64,000 bases of DNA from Hungatella sp. UBA7603 (GTDB lineage: Bacteria; Bacillota; Clostridia; Lachnospirales; Lachnospiraceae), in contig DLJZ01000006.1 of NCBI GenBank assembly GCA_002478865.1, positions 62,001 through 126,000 of the forward strand, read 5' to 3'. Positions 1-7,888 of the stretch are shown one piece after another. How positions within the stretch are numbered: the stretch's first letter is position 1; each line of letters begins with the position of its first letter. Under the pieces are notes generated by a model. That model was not told the DNA's origin. It saw nothing but the letters and a program-made list of their open reading frames with translations, and ran no database searches. The translations under genes and the position numbers were made by a program.

Positions 1-79
1 TGACGTTCTATTCCATCTTTCTCACACAATAAGCATAACATTGATTTGATGTAATAAGATATTGACAGGAGGATTACAA

Positions 80-661
80 ATGGAACGATTATCCATTGTA
101 TTAACAAATTACATAATGAAAAAAGGAGTCATCACAGAAGAGAATTACGACCTTTACTTATATGGCTTCCAAAGCTTTTTAGAACTTTCTTTAAATATCA
201 TCTGTAGTATCCTCATCGCGATTTCCTTACATATGGAAATAGAATGCCTCCTGTTTTTTTTATTTTTTGTTCCTCTTCGTTCCTTTAATGGAGGACTGCA
301 TCTTAAATCCTATTACTCTTGCCTGATTTTTTCCTGCATAACCATGACCTATATTTTATTACTGGTAAAGCATATCCATTTAAACGCTCCTGTTTCCTTT
401 TTACTTTTTTTAATCCTTCTAGTTGCAGTGAAACTTACCGGATCCTTTGATCACCCCAACCGACCTGTGGATGAAGAGGAGAATGCCGTATTCATCCAAA
501 AAACAAATTTTACATTTATACTCAGTCTCGTTGCTGCATTGGTGTTTTTAATATTCCAGCTAGATAAATACCTTTTATTAGAGACACTTACCTATCTTTT
601 AGTATTTATCACTTTGGTGATCTCCAAAATAAAGCAACAAAGCCTGGAACCTGGTCAGTAA
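80..661 (+). CDS. agrB: AgrB-like peptide-processing membrane protease
   Basis: About 193 residues, mostly hydrophobic helices. AgrB proteins are membrane cysteine proteases that cut and cyclise the AgrD precursor into a thiolactone or lactone signal peptide. The family signature is visible as PLRSFNGGLH followed by YYSC: His74 and Cys81 have the same 7-residue spacing as the catalytic His77 and Cys84 of Staphylococcus AgrB. The ATG at 80 is chosen because AGGAGG lies at 67-72; a TTG at 62 would start before that site. No agrD, agrC or agrA is seen in the window, so any partner would lie left of position 1 or elsewhere. The gene converges on the holin and sigma-factor pair. Confidence 0.85.
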   Translation: MERLSIVLTNYIMKKGVITEENYDLYLYGFQSFLELSLNIICSILIAISLHMEIECLLFFLFFVPLRSFNGGLHLKSYYSCLIFSCITMTYILLLVKHIHLNAPVSFLLFLILLVAVKLTGSFDHPNRPVDEEENAVFIQKTNFTFILSLVAALVFLIFQLDKYLLLETLTYLLVFITLVISKIKQQSLEPGQ

Positions 662-674
662 AGAGAAGTTTATG

Positions 675-727
675 AAAAAGGGAAAGGGAGATACGCAGCC
701 TGTAAATTACATTTTCTTTCCCTTTTT
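675..727. terminator. possible bidirectional terminator between agrB and the holin gene
   Basis: A perfect 12-bp inverted repeat (AAAAAGGGAAAG at 675-686 and CTTTCCCTTTTT at 716-727) brackets a 29-nt loop. It sits between the converging genes and overlaps the last codons of the holin gene. The long loop makes it weak as a classical terminator. Confidence 0.35.
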
Positions 728-1183
728 ATCAATGCTACTCTGTAATTCAGTCAATACTTTTTTAAGAAAATCTGGCAGATTTGCTCCCATACGTCCAGCA
801 TTTTCTAAAATTGAAATTAATTCATTCACAATTAACCAGGTTGTTACCAGTAATCCAAATATTGTTTTATGCTCAAATTTCATTCCTAATTCTACCGTAA
901 ACTTATAAATAATATAATCAGTACAGATTGCCACAGATATAATAAAGATGTAGCTTGCTTTTTTATAGATTCCTAAAAGACTTTTTTTGCTGTTCCAACC
1001 ATACTGTTTGCTGTTGGGATGATCTAATGCCTCTTTTTTAGACGCAAGCATCCCGGAAAGATAATCAATAATCATCAGTATTGTCAACAAAAATACGGTT
1101 GGAAGCAACAGATCAAATTGATCCATAACCCATGCACCTATGGCCCCCATCGTGCCCCTTTCTAAAAATATTTTCTTATCCAT
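707..1183 (-). CDS. phage-type holin, TcdE / toxin-secretion family
   Basis: 158 residues matching the phage_holin_4 (TcdE-like) family, whose members form membrane holes for phage lysis or toxin export. Visible marks: three or four membrane segments (about 27-47, 76-97 and 105-127), the family motif DYLSG at 40-44, and the C-terminal block ILENAGRMG at 125-133. The tail is lysine-rich. Start ATG follows AAAGGGAT. It lies 41 bp downstream of the sigma-factor gene on the same strand, and no endolysin or other phage gene is nearby, so this is not an ordinary lysis cassette. The TcdR-like sigma plus TcdE-like holin pairing recalls the Clostridioides difficile toxin locus, but no large toxin gene is present here. 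Confidence 0.85.
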   Translation of the reverse strand: MDKKIFLERGTMGAIGAWVMDQFDLLLPTVFLLTILMIIDYLSGMLASKKEALDHPNSKQYGWNSKKSLLGIYKKASYIFIISVAICTDYIIYKFTVELGMKFEHKTIFGLLVTTWLIVNELISILENAGRMGANLPDFLKKVLTELQSSIDKKGKKM

Positions 1184-1224
1184 TTTAATCCCTTTCCCAA
1201 TCTGATTGTTATGTATCGCGACTG

Positions 1225-1764
1225 CTAATTAAAATATTTCTCTTTTAAAAGCTGATAGAAATTTTTTCTAACTCGATTCACATACTGTCTCGAAACTTGA
1301 TTGTTTTTTGCAATGACTGCATCGGACTCGTCTTTAAAAATGATATTGCAAAGGATATCGTATTGTTTCCCATCCTCCTTCCGTATCAATTCCTTTAGAT
1401 CTTCTAAAAATATAAAATCCTCATATTCTGATTGATTGATATCGATATTGAAAAAAAACTCGTCCTCAGCAACGGATTCACTGTCATAATGCAGCTTACT
1501 CTTTTTGTACAACTCAAGGAACCTATTTTTTAAGGCTCTGCTTAGAAAATAAATACACTGCCCCTCCTCCTGATAATAACCCATAGTATTCACAGCCTCC
1601 AAAAGACAAAGTACGAATTCTGAATGCATGTCCTCTTTTTCGTCTTTATATAAAAGACGAACATATTTACTTATGAGTGGTTCCATCTTATCTGCGATTA
1701 GTAAGAATATCTCTTTGTTTCCAGCCTTATAATCCTTTATAAGTACTTGTATGCTATCTCCCAT
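1225..1764 (-). CDS. small RNA polymerase sigma factor of the TcdR/UviA/BotR type
   Basis: 179 residues, the size of the clostridial toxin and bacteriocin sigma factors TcdR, UviA, BotR and TetR (group 5). An N-terminal region-2-like part (about 25-90) has YVRLLYKDEKEDMHSEF and an FLSRALKNRFLELYKK helix. A region-4-like helix-turn-helix lies at about 146-172 (DAVIAKNNQVSRQYVNRVRK). Start ATG follows AGGAGGG at 1771-1777. It is the first gene of a two-gene unit with the holin. A TTTACA/CTTTTT promoter of the kind read by this sigma group lies directly upstream, suggesting autoregulation. Assignment to the exact subgroup is by pattern, not alignment; an ordinary ECF sigma factor is the alternative. 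Confidence 0.75.
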   Translation of the reverse strand: MGDSIQVLIKDYKAGNKEIFLLIADKMEPLISKYVRLLYKDEKEDMHSEFVLCLLEAVNTMGYYQEEGQCIYFLSRALKNRFLELYKKSKLHYDSESVAEDEFFFNIDINQSEYEDFIFLEDLKELIRKEDGKQYDILCNIIFKDESDAVIAKNNQVSRQYVNRVRKNFYQLLKEKYFN

Positions 1765-1784
1765 TTTTTTCCCTCCTAAAAGGT

Positions 1785-1812
1785 AAAAAGAAAAAAAGGG
1801 TAAATTTGTAAA
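1785..1812 (-). promoter_or_regulatory. candidate group-5 sigma promoter of the sigma-factor gene
   Basis: Read on the minus strand: TTTACA (1812-1807), a 16-bp spacer, then CTTTTT (1790-1785). This resembles the -35 TTTACA and -10 CTnTTT promoters described for TcdR-type sigma factors. The transcript would begin near 1778, giving a short leader that still carries the AGGAGGG site. The -10 lies in a T-rich tract, so chance is a real alternative. Confidence 0.45.
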
Positions 1813-2333
1813 CTGAATTCAACAGATATTTTTTTCTTATTCTTACTGATTGATTTTAGTCAAAAAACTATCACTTTTCCAATACATGTAAAAAACACTG
1901 AACAAAAGGAAGAAAAACCTTTTTATTCAGTGTTAATGCACAAAACCAAGGTCATAACTATAAAGTCACTATTTAATAGATATTTTTTTAACATTATCTT
2001 AATGTAACTTATCGTTATCTAAAAACAATGTATATTTAACTATTCATATATACAGTTATTCAGGATTTATCTTGCTTTTTATAAAAATTTCTTGTTATAT
2101 TACTAAAATATGTTTGCTCATAAGGACTATTTTGTGGACGAAACTTAAGATGTGATGGTTGAGAAGTCAAAAAAAGAACTATCAAACGACAGTCCTTTTG
2201 TTATAATTTGTTATATTCTATTATTTTTTGTTATATTGTTAACATGCTAAAAGATTGTATCCCCCATCGCTTCTATTACCTCATGACTCAAATTAACTCA
2301 TTGTATCATTGCTTCATTGCTTCATTACTTCAG
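1813..2333. other. AT-rich intergenic region with a long hairpin and short repeats
   Basis: No supported gene. It holds a strong hairpin at 1894-1934 (annotated separately), a weak inverted repeat AAGGACT at 2122-2128 with AGTCCTT at 2191-2197, several copies of TTGTTATA between 2092 and 2240, and a tandem 8-bp repeat at 2307-2338. I looked for a small AgrD-like peptide gene on both strands and found none with a ribosome site. Confidence 0.6.
1890..1934 (-). terminator. rho-independent terminator-like hairpin
   Basis: AACACTGAA at 1894-1902 pairs with TTCAGTGTT at 1926-1934, with an inner AAAAGG/CCTTTT pairing. Read on the minus strand it ends in TTTTTT (1895-1890). It would stop leftward transcription before the sigma-factor promoter. 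Confidence 0.6.
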
Positions 2334-2338
2334 TTACT
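2307..2338. repeat. tandem 8-bp repeat at the 3' end of the lipoprotein gene
   Basis: CATTGCTT, CATTGCTT, CATTACTT and a degenerate CAGTTACTT follow each other and run into the stop codon of the lipoprotein gene (2334-2336). A change in copy number could alter the C-terminus. Confidence 0.7.
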
Positions 2339-3083
2339 TTAATGATAACTTGGACAGATCTATCTTGTTGAGAGGAATACTCGGCTCTCCCTCCTTTAAT
2401 CTAATCGATATATCATCATGACTACCAACCATCATAATTAAGGGAACTTTGCTTTTCTCTGCTAGATCTGATATATTAAATATTTTACTGAAAGCTTCAA
2501 ACGTGGTGTCTTGTTCATCAATAGCTGCCACTGTTGGGTTGTAATCATCATAAAACCCCGTCACATATTTTCCGTCCTTGTAGGTTAGACATACGTAGCC
2601 AGATCCACTGGAACCGTCACTGACGAGAATAAGACTGTTCCTTCTATAATATATACGATTGATTGAATACCAGCCTTCAGGCTCATATAAATCAATAATC
2701 TTTTCTATTTTGTTGTCTTGATAAGAGAAAATATTAATGGATACGTTATCACCAAATATCAATTCTGGTATTCCATCATCATTGAAATCATGGGTCTTTA
2801 GGTAGATCCATCGGTCAGAAACACTTTCATCTCTTAATCCGTATGGATCAATTAAGTATTCTTTTGAATAGTTTATAATGTTCTTATAAGAAGATTGCCA
2901 GCTATTATCTATGGCAGAATTATCAGAATTCGCATTATCATTATGGTCATCACCTTTTTGCTTATCTTCTGCATTATTATAACTACTCTGTTCTCCATTC
3001 CCCTTAGCACCAGAAACCTGGCAAGCTGTTATTGCGCATATGGTGAAGAGTGATGCTGCAAATAACATTATTTTCTTTTTCAA
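2334..3083 (-). CDS. secreted lipoprotein with an FG-GAP/VCBS-like segment
   Basis: About 249 residues from a TTG start at 3083, chosen because GGGGAGG lies 7 bases upstream and the protein then begins with a normal lipoprotein signal (Lys-rich N-terminus, hydrophobic core, lipobox ITAC near residue 21). An in-frame ATG at 3161 has no ribosome site. After the lipobox is a low-complexity Asn/Asp/Ser-rich spacer, then a globular domain with DFNDDGIPELIFG, an acidic loop like the calcium-binding loops of VCBS/FG-GAP repeats, and beta-rich sequence. The protein should be anchored on the outer face of the membrane. Function unknown; it is a lone gene between the sigma-factor unit and ppdK. Confidence 0.7.
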   Translation of the reverse strand: MKKKIMLFAASLFTICAITACQVSGAKGNGEQSSYNNAEDKQKGDDHNDNANSDNSAIDNSWQSSYKNIINYSKEYLIDPYGLRDESVSDRWIYLKTHDFNDDGIPELIFGDNVSINIFSYQDNKIEKIIDLYEPEGWYSINRIYYRRNSLILVSDGSSGSGYVCLTYKDGKYVTGFYDDYNPTVAAIDEQDTTFEAFSKIFNISDLAEKSKVPLIMMVGSHDDISIRLKEGEPSIPLNKIDLSKLSLK

Positions 3084-3500
3084 TCTACTTCCTCCCCTAT
3101 TTTTACCTATAAACGTGCTATCTCCGATCTGTTTCAAAAAGTCTTCTATTTCATTTTGCATCAGACTAAATTATAATTTTAGCATGTATTGTTTTTATAT
3201 CTAATTCAACGTAAGAATATCTAATCTGAATGTAATATTCTCCTTATACTTTATCTTCCTGTTTACAGTTTGTTTTTTATTATTTGTAATAGCTTTTATC
3301 TTGGTAGTAAAAACATTATAATATTGGGATCTTATTGCGAAATGAACTAAAAATAACACTAAAATGAAAATACCTTGAAAATGTCTTTTACAGACAAAAT
3401 CAAGGTATTTTAGATAATTGATTCCAAAAGCTTATTTGATACAAATTTTTACTATCAACTATTTATCTTCTAAGAGTTTGAATTAAAGTGTTATAATACA
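3084..3500. other. AT-rich intergenic region before the lipoprotein gene
   Basis: No open reading frame with a ribosome site was found. It should carry the leftward promoter of the lipoprotein gene, which I could not place. It also holds the two-stem hairpin at 3367-3411, the first of three related copies in the window. Confidence 0.5.
3367..3411. repeat. two-stem hairpin element, copy 1
   Basis: Outer arms AAAATACCTTGA (3367-3378) and TCAAGGTATTTT (3400-3411) enclose inner arms TGTCT (3382-3386) and AGACA (3392-3396). The CCTTG/TGTCT/AGACA/CAAGG layout recurs at 11708-11748 and 12527-12560, where it lies at gene ends. Confidence 0.65.
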
Positions 3501-3530
3501 AAAAAAAGGGAAGCCATCAGACTTCCCTTT
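3501..3530 (-). terminator. terminator of ppdK
   Basis: AAAGGGAAG (3505-3513) and CTTCCCTTT (3522-3530) form a 9-bp stem. On the minus strand the stem runs into a T tract (3507-3501 and beyond). It lies about 70 bp after the ppdK stop codon. Confidence 0.8.
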
Positions 3531-3598
3531 CAAGTTTACAGATTGGTTTAACTTCTCTTTCAAAGCGCTTATCAATCTATATAAGGTTCGAACTATAA

Positions 3599-6226
3599 TT
3601 AAGCATTATTAAGTGCTGCCTGTGCTGCTGCAAGTTTTGCAATTGGCACACGGAATGGAGAACAGGAAACGTAGTCCAGACCAATTTTATGGCAGAATTC
3701 TACAGAGGAAGGATCACCGCCGTGCTCACCGCAAATTCCGATGTGCATGTCTGGACGAACACCTTTTCCTAACTTAATAGCAGTCTCCATCAGCTTTCCT
3801 ACACCGATTTGATCCAATTTGGTAAATGGATCATTCTCAAAAATCTTAGTGTTATAATAAGCATTTAAGAATTTACCAGCATCGTCTCTGGAGAAACCAT
3901 AAGTCATCTGTGTTAGATCGTTGGTTCCAAAGCAGAAGAACTCGGCATCCTTAGCAATATCATCTGCCATGAGAGCTGCTCTTGGAATCTCAATCATCGT
4001 ACCTACTTCGTATTTTAAATTACTGCCAGCGGCTGCAATTTCTGCATCGGCTGTCTCAACAACAATATTCTTAACAAACTTAAGCTCTTTTTCATCGCAG
4101 ATAAGAGGAATCATGATTTCAGGACAAACATTCCAGTCCTCATGAGCCTTCTGTACATTGATAGCGGCCCGGATTACTGCTTTGGTCTGCATTTTTGCAA
4201 TCTCAGGATATGTAACGGTCAAACGGCAACCTCTGTGTCCCATCATTGGGTTGAACTCGTGAAGGGAGTTAATAATATTCTTAATCTGCGCCACTGTCTT
4301 ACCTTGGGCATCAGCAAGCTTTTTAATATCTTCTTCATCCGTTGGAACAAACTCATGAAGTGGTGGATCCAGGAAACGAATGGTAACAGGATTTCCTTCC
4401 AATGCCTCATACAGTTTTTCGAAATCTCCCTGCTGTACCGGAAGGATTTTTTCAAGAGCAGCTTCTCTCTCTTCCACTGTATCAGAGCAAATCATCTCAC
4501 GGAATGCATCAATTCTATCACCTTCAAAGAACATATGCTCTGTTCTGCAAAGACCAATTCCCTCCGCTCCAAGCTCTCTTGCTTTTTTCGCATCGGCTGG
4601 AGTATCAGCGTTGGTTCTTACTTTCAATCTTCTATATTTATCGGCCCAAGCCATGATTCTTCCAAACTCTCCCACAATTGTAGCATCCATTGTAGGAAGA
4701 ATTCCGTCATAGATTTTACCGGTAGAGCCATCAAGAGACAACCAGTCCCCTTCATGGAACTCTTTTCCTGCCAGGGTAAATGTCTTATTATCTTCATCCA
4801 TAGCAATTTCAGAACAGCCAGAAACACAGCAGGTTCCCATTCCACGGGCTACTACGGCTGCGTGAGATGTCATTCCACCACGTACCGTTAAGATTCCCTG
4901 AGCTGCCTTCATACCTTCAATATCTTCTGGTGAAGTCTCAAGACGCACCAAAATAACCTTCTCACCTTTTTCGTGCCAGCATTTTGCATCATCGGCAGTG
5001 AATACAACCTTACCGCAAGCGGCTCCAGGAGATGCTGCAAGCGCTTTCCCAATGGGTTCTGTATTCTTTAATGCCTCACTGTCAAACTGTGGGTGGAGAA
5101 GGGTATCTAAGTTTCTTGGATCAATCATCTTGACCGCTTTTTCCTCTGAAATCATTCCTTCATCAACCAGGTCACAGGCAATGGTTAAAGCAGCCTTTGC
5201 GGTCCGCTTCCCGTTTCTGGTCTGAAGCATATATAATTTCCTATCTTCAATGGTAAATTCCATATCCTGCATATCTCGGTAGTGATCTTCCAACTTGCCA
5301 CAGATTTCTACAAATTTATTATAAGCCTCTGGCATTACTTCTTTAAGCTGATCGATCTTTCTTGGTGTGCGGACACCTGCAACTACATCTTCCCCCTGGG
5401 CATTCATTAAGAACTCTCCCATTAGATGTTTTTCTCCAGTTGCTGGATTACGGGTAAATGCTACACCAGTTCCTGATGTTTCTCCTAAATTTCCAAAGAC
5501 CATCATCTGAACATTAACTGCAGTACCCCAAGAATAAGGAATATCGTTATCGCGTCGATATACATTGGCTCTTGGATTATCCCAGGAACGGAACACTGCC
5601 TTAACTGCTTCCATAAGCTGTGTCTTTGGATCATCTGGGAAATCTTTCCCTATTTTTACTTTGTACTCTTCCCGGAATAGATAAGCAAGTTTCTTTAAAT
5701 CGTCCGCTGTCAAATCTACGTCTTCCGTGATTCCCTTTTCTTTTTTAACTTTGTCAATCAATTCCTCAAAGAACTTTTTCCCAACTTCCATAACAACATC
5801 AGAAAACATCTGGATAAATCTACGGTAACAATCCCATGCCCATCTAGGATTTGATGATTTAGCAGCCAAAACCTCTACTACTTCTTCATTCAAGCCAAGG
5901 TTTAAGATGGTGTCCATCATACCAGGCATGGATGCTCTTGCACCGGAACGAACAGAAACCAAGAGAGGGTTTTCTTTATCGCCAAACTTCTTCCCTGCAA
6001 TCTCCTCCATCTTCTCGATGTATTCCATGATTTGACCCATGATCTCATCATTGATTTTTTCGCCGTCTTCATAATACTGGGTACAGGCTTCTGTTGTAAT
6101 GGTAAACCCCTGAGGTACTGGAAGACCTAAATTTGTCATCTCTGCCAGATTGGCCCCCTTGCCCCCTAAGAGATTCTTCATTTCAGTATTGCCCTCGGTA
6201 AACAGATAAACCCATTTTTTTGCCAT
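3599..6226 (-). CDS. ppdK: pyruvate, phosphate dikinase
   Basis: 875 residues, the full family length. Catalyses the reversible conversion of pyruvate, ATP and phosphate to phosphoenolpyruvate, AMP and diphosphate in the cytoplasm; in many anaerobes it acts with PPi-dependent glycolysis. Visible: the N-terminal nucleotide-binding domain with NLLGGKGANLAEM and SVRSGARASMPGMMDT, the central swivelling domain with the phosphohistidine motif GGMTSHAAVVARG (His near residue 456), and the C-terminal PEP/pyruvate domain with GLCRTEHMFF, EIMIPLI, GTMIEIPRA, FFCFGTNDLTQM and the final GICGEHGG. The start is near identical to the Clostridium symbiosum enzyme. It is monocistronic, with its own promoter and terminator. 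Confidence 0.97.
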   Translation of the reverse strand: MAKKWVYLFTEGNTEMKNLLGGKGANLAEMTNLGLPVPQGFTITTEACTQYYEDGEKINDEIMGQIMEYIEKMEEIAGKKFGDKENPLLVSVRSGARASMPGMMDTILNLGLNEEVVEVLAAKSSNPRWAWDCYRRFIQMFSDVVMEVGKKFFEELIDKVKKEKGITEDVDLTADDLKKLAYLFREEYKVKIGKDFPDDPKTQLMEAVKAVFRSWDNPRANVYRRDNDIPYSWGTAVNVQMMVFGNLGETSGTGVAFTRNPATGEKHLMGEFLMNAQGEDVVAGVRTPRKIDQLKEVMPEAYNKFVEICGKLEDHYRDMQDMEFTIEDRKLYMLQTRNGKRTAKAALTIACDLVDEGMISEEKAVKMIDPRNLDTLLHPQFDSEALKNTEPIGKALAASPGAACGKVVFTADDAKCWHEKGEKVILVRLETSPEDIEGMKAAQGILTVRGGMTSHAAVVARGMGTCCVSGCSEIAMDEDNKTFTLAGKEFHEGDWLSLDGSTGKIYDGILPTMDATIVGEFGRIMAWADKYRRLKVRTNADTPADAKKARELGAEGIGLCRTEHMFFEGDRIDAFREMICSDTVEEREAALEKILPVQQGDFEKLYEALEGNPVTIRFLDPPLHEFVPTDEEDIKKLADAQGKTVAQIKNIINSLHEFNPMMGHRGCRLTVTYPEIAKMQTKAVIRAAINVQKAHEDWNVCPEIMIPLICDEKELKFVKNIVVETADAEIAAAGSNLKYEVGTMIEIPRAALMADDIAKDAEFFCFGTNDLTQMTYGFSRDDAGKFLNAYYNTKIFENDPFTKLDQIGVGKLMETAIKLGKGVRPDMHIGICGEHGGDPSSVEFCHKIGLDYVSCSPFRVPIAKLAAAQAALNNA

Positions 6227-6303
6227 AAGTAAAGTTCCTCCTCGAAAATATGTTGGATAGTTTACTCTTCCACTGTATTCCTATAAGGAAAAGTCATGCA
6301 AAT

Positions 6304-6331
6304 ATTATAACATAAAAAGAGTACTAGTAAA
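6304..6331 (-). promoter_or_regulatory. candidate ppdK promoter
   Basis: On the minus strand TATAAT at 6309-6304 is preceded by TG one base away (extended -10), with TTTACT at 6331-6326 at 16-bp spacing. The ppdK start codon is about 78 bp downstream. Confidence 0.45.
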
Positions 6332-6594
6332 TAGGTTTTCCCAGTTTTTTATATATTATTTCGTCATTTTTCGATACAATTCTACCTTTTTCGATCTTAT
6401 AATCTGTCTTTTTCTCATATGCGATTTATAGTCGTATATACGATTTCATTATGATTTCTTCCATTTTTTTATATTTATTATGAAGCTTCCAATAATTGGA
6501 AGTGACAAAATTAGTAAAAACCGTATAATAAGCTAAGAGATATAAAACCAAGATTTTTTGGTATGGTTTTTCATCAAAATAACATCGAATAAGA
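6332..6594. other. intergenic region between ppdK and the BMP gene
   Basis: No supported gene; a 73-codon leftward frame lacks a ribosome site. It contains two symmetric sites: a 12-bp palindrome TCGTATATACGA (6432-6443) and CTTCCAAT-A-ATTGGAAG (6486-6502). Either could be a regulator site for the divergent genes. No purine riboswitch core was recognised despite the nucleoside transporter downstream. Confidence 0.5.
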
Positions 6595-6623
6595 TTGTCT
6601 AAGGAACAAAAATATGATACATT
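6595..6623 (+). promoter_or_regulatory. candidate promoter of the BMP transporter operon
   Basis: TTGTCT at 6595-6600, 17-bp spacer, TACATT at 6618-6623 with an upstream TG (extended -10). The BMP start codon is at 6669, with AGGAGG at 6652-6657. Confidence 0.45.
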
Positions 6624-6668
6624 ATTGTTATCTCTGAAAACAATCAATAACAGGAGGAAACAAGTATT

Positions 6669-7832
6669 ATGAAAAAGAGAGCATTAGCATTGGCTATGGC
6701 AGTTTTAATGACTGCTACATTAAGCGCATGTGGTTCTTCCAAACCAGGCACTGCAGCTACTACAGCAGCACCAGCGGAAACCACGACTGCTGCCGAATCC
6801 AAAGGGGATACTTCAAAGAAGACTGATTCATCCACTGGATACGAGATCGCATTGGTTACAGACCTTGGAACGATTGATGACAAATCATTTAACCAGGGTG
6901 CTTGGGAAGGCTTGAAAAAGTATGCAGAGGAGAAAGGTATCTCCTACAAATACTATCAGCCACAGGAAGGAACCACAGATTCCTATCTTGAGACCATTGG
7001 TCTTGCAGTTGAAGGCGGAGCAAAGCTTGTTGTTTGCCCAGGATTCTTATTTGAAGAACCAGTTTTCTTAGCACAGGATCAGTACAAAGATGTTCATTTC
7101 ATTCTTCTTGATGGAGAACCTCACAATGCTGATTATTCAGAAAAGAGAATTGAAAAGAATGTTATGCCTATCCTTTTCCAGGAGGACGAGCCTGGTTTCT
7201 TAGCTGGCTACGCTGCTGTTAAAGATGGCAATACAAAGCTTGGTTTCTTAGGCGGAATGGCTGTTCCTGCTGTTGTTCGTTTCGGTTACGGATTTGCAGA
7301 AGGTGCTGACTATGCAGCAAAAGAATTAGGCATTGATAATATCGAGATTATGTACAACTACACTGGCGCATTTGCTGCTACACCAGAAGCTCAGTCTATG
7401 GCTGCTTCCTGGTTCCAGAATGGCACTCAGGCTATTTTCGGATGTGGCGGTGCTGTTGGTAACTCCGTAATGGCTGCTGCTGAAGAAAAAGGCGGTAAGA
7501 TGATCGGTGTTGACGTTGACCAGAGTTTTGAATCTCCATCTGTTATCACCTCTGCTATGAAACAGCTTTCAGTTTCTGTTTATGATGGTGTAAAGGCTCA
7601 TTTTGATGACAAGTTCCCAGGCGGCAAGACAAGCATCTTCTCTGCTAAGAACGACGGTATCGGCCTTCCAATGGATACTTCTAAATTTACTAAGTTCACA
7701 AAAGAAGACTACGACAAGATTTATAAAGAGTTAAAAGATGGCAAGGTAACACTTGTACAGCCTTCTCAGGATAATAACAATCCTACTGTTGACTTAAAGC
7801 TTGAAAAAACAACAATTAAATTTGTAGAATAA
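6669..7832 (+). CDS. BMP-family substrate-binding lipoprotein, likely purine nucleoside binding
   Basis: 387 residues. The signal peptide ends in a LSAC lipobox at about residue 21, followed by a Thr/Ala/Ser-rich linker and the BMP (PnrA/BmpA) fold: YEIALVTDLGTIDDKSFNQGAWEGL, the DGEPHNADYSEK stretch, GFLAGYAAV and GCGGAVGNSVMAAAEEKG. Members bind nucleosides outside the membrane and deliver them to an ABC transporter. It is the first gene of a four-gene operon with ATPase and two permeases in the order seen in Bacillus YufN-YufO-YufP-YufQ (NupNOPQ). A large hairpin between this gene and the ATPase gene probably lowers expression of the membrane parts. Confidence 0.9.
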   Translation: MKKRALALAMAVLMTATLSACGSSKPGTAATTAAPAETTTAAESKGDTSKKTDSSTGYEIALVTDLGTIDDKSFNQGAWEGLKKYAEEKGISYKYYQPQEGTTDSYLETIGLAVEGGAKLVVCPGFLFEEPVFLAQDQYKDVHFILLDGEPHNADYSEKRIEKNVMPILFQEDEPGFLAGYAAVKDGNTKLGFLGGMAVPAVVRFGYGFAEGADYAAKELGIDNIEIMYNYTGAFAATPEAQSMAASWFQNGTQAIFGCGGAVGNSVMAAAEEKGGKMIGVDVDQSFESPSVITSAMKQLSVSVYDGVKAHFDDKFPGGKTSIFSAKNDGIGLPMDTSKFTKFTKEDYDKIYKELKDGKVTLVQPSQDNNNPTVDLKLEKTTIKFVE

Positions 7833-7888
7833 TCTGCAAAAACGCCCTGTGGGCATACCACAATGCTCGTAATAGGAGCAGATAGGAG

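Noticed and set aside
672..908. A 78-codon plus-strand frame downstream of agrB that could have been an AgrD
   Set aside because: It is antisense to the holin gene, has no ribosome site and lacks the features of a cyclic peptide precursor.
707..1764. Remnant prophage lysis cassette
   Set aside because: The holin is paired with a sigma factor, with no endolysin, tail or integrase gene in the surrounding several kilobases.
3558..3595. AAGCGCTT cre-like palindrome and a GGTTCGAA tRNA-like string after ppdK
   Set aside because: The cre match is poor and lies at a gene end, not a promoter; the GGTTCGAA has no surrounding tRNA stems.
4142..4891. A 249-codon frame antisense to ppdK
   Set aside because: Shadow of a strongly conserved gene; no start signal and no recognisable domain.
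6426..6647. A 73-codon minus-strand frame between ppdK and the BMP gene
   Set aside because: No ribosome site before its ATG, low-complexity composition, and it overlaps the promoter region of the BMP gene.
6304..6668. Purine riboswitch before the nucleoside transporter
   Set aside because: The conserved loop sequences and the P1 stem of the purine aptamer could not be found by eye.
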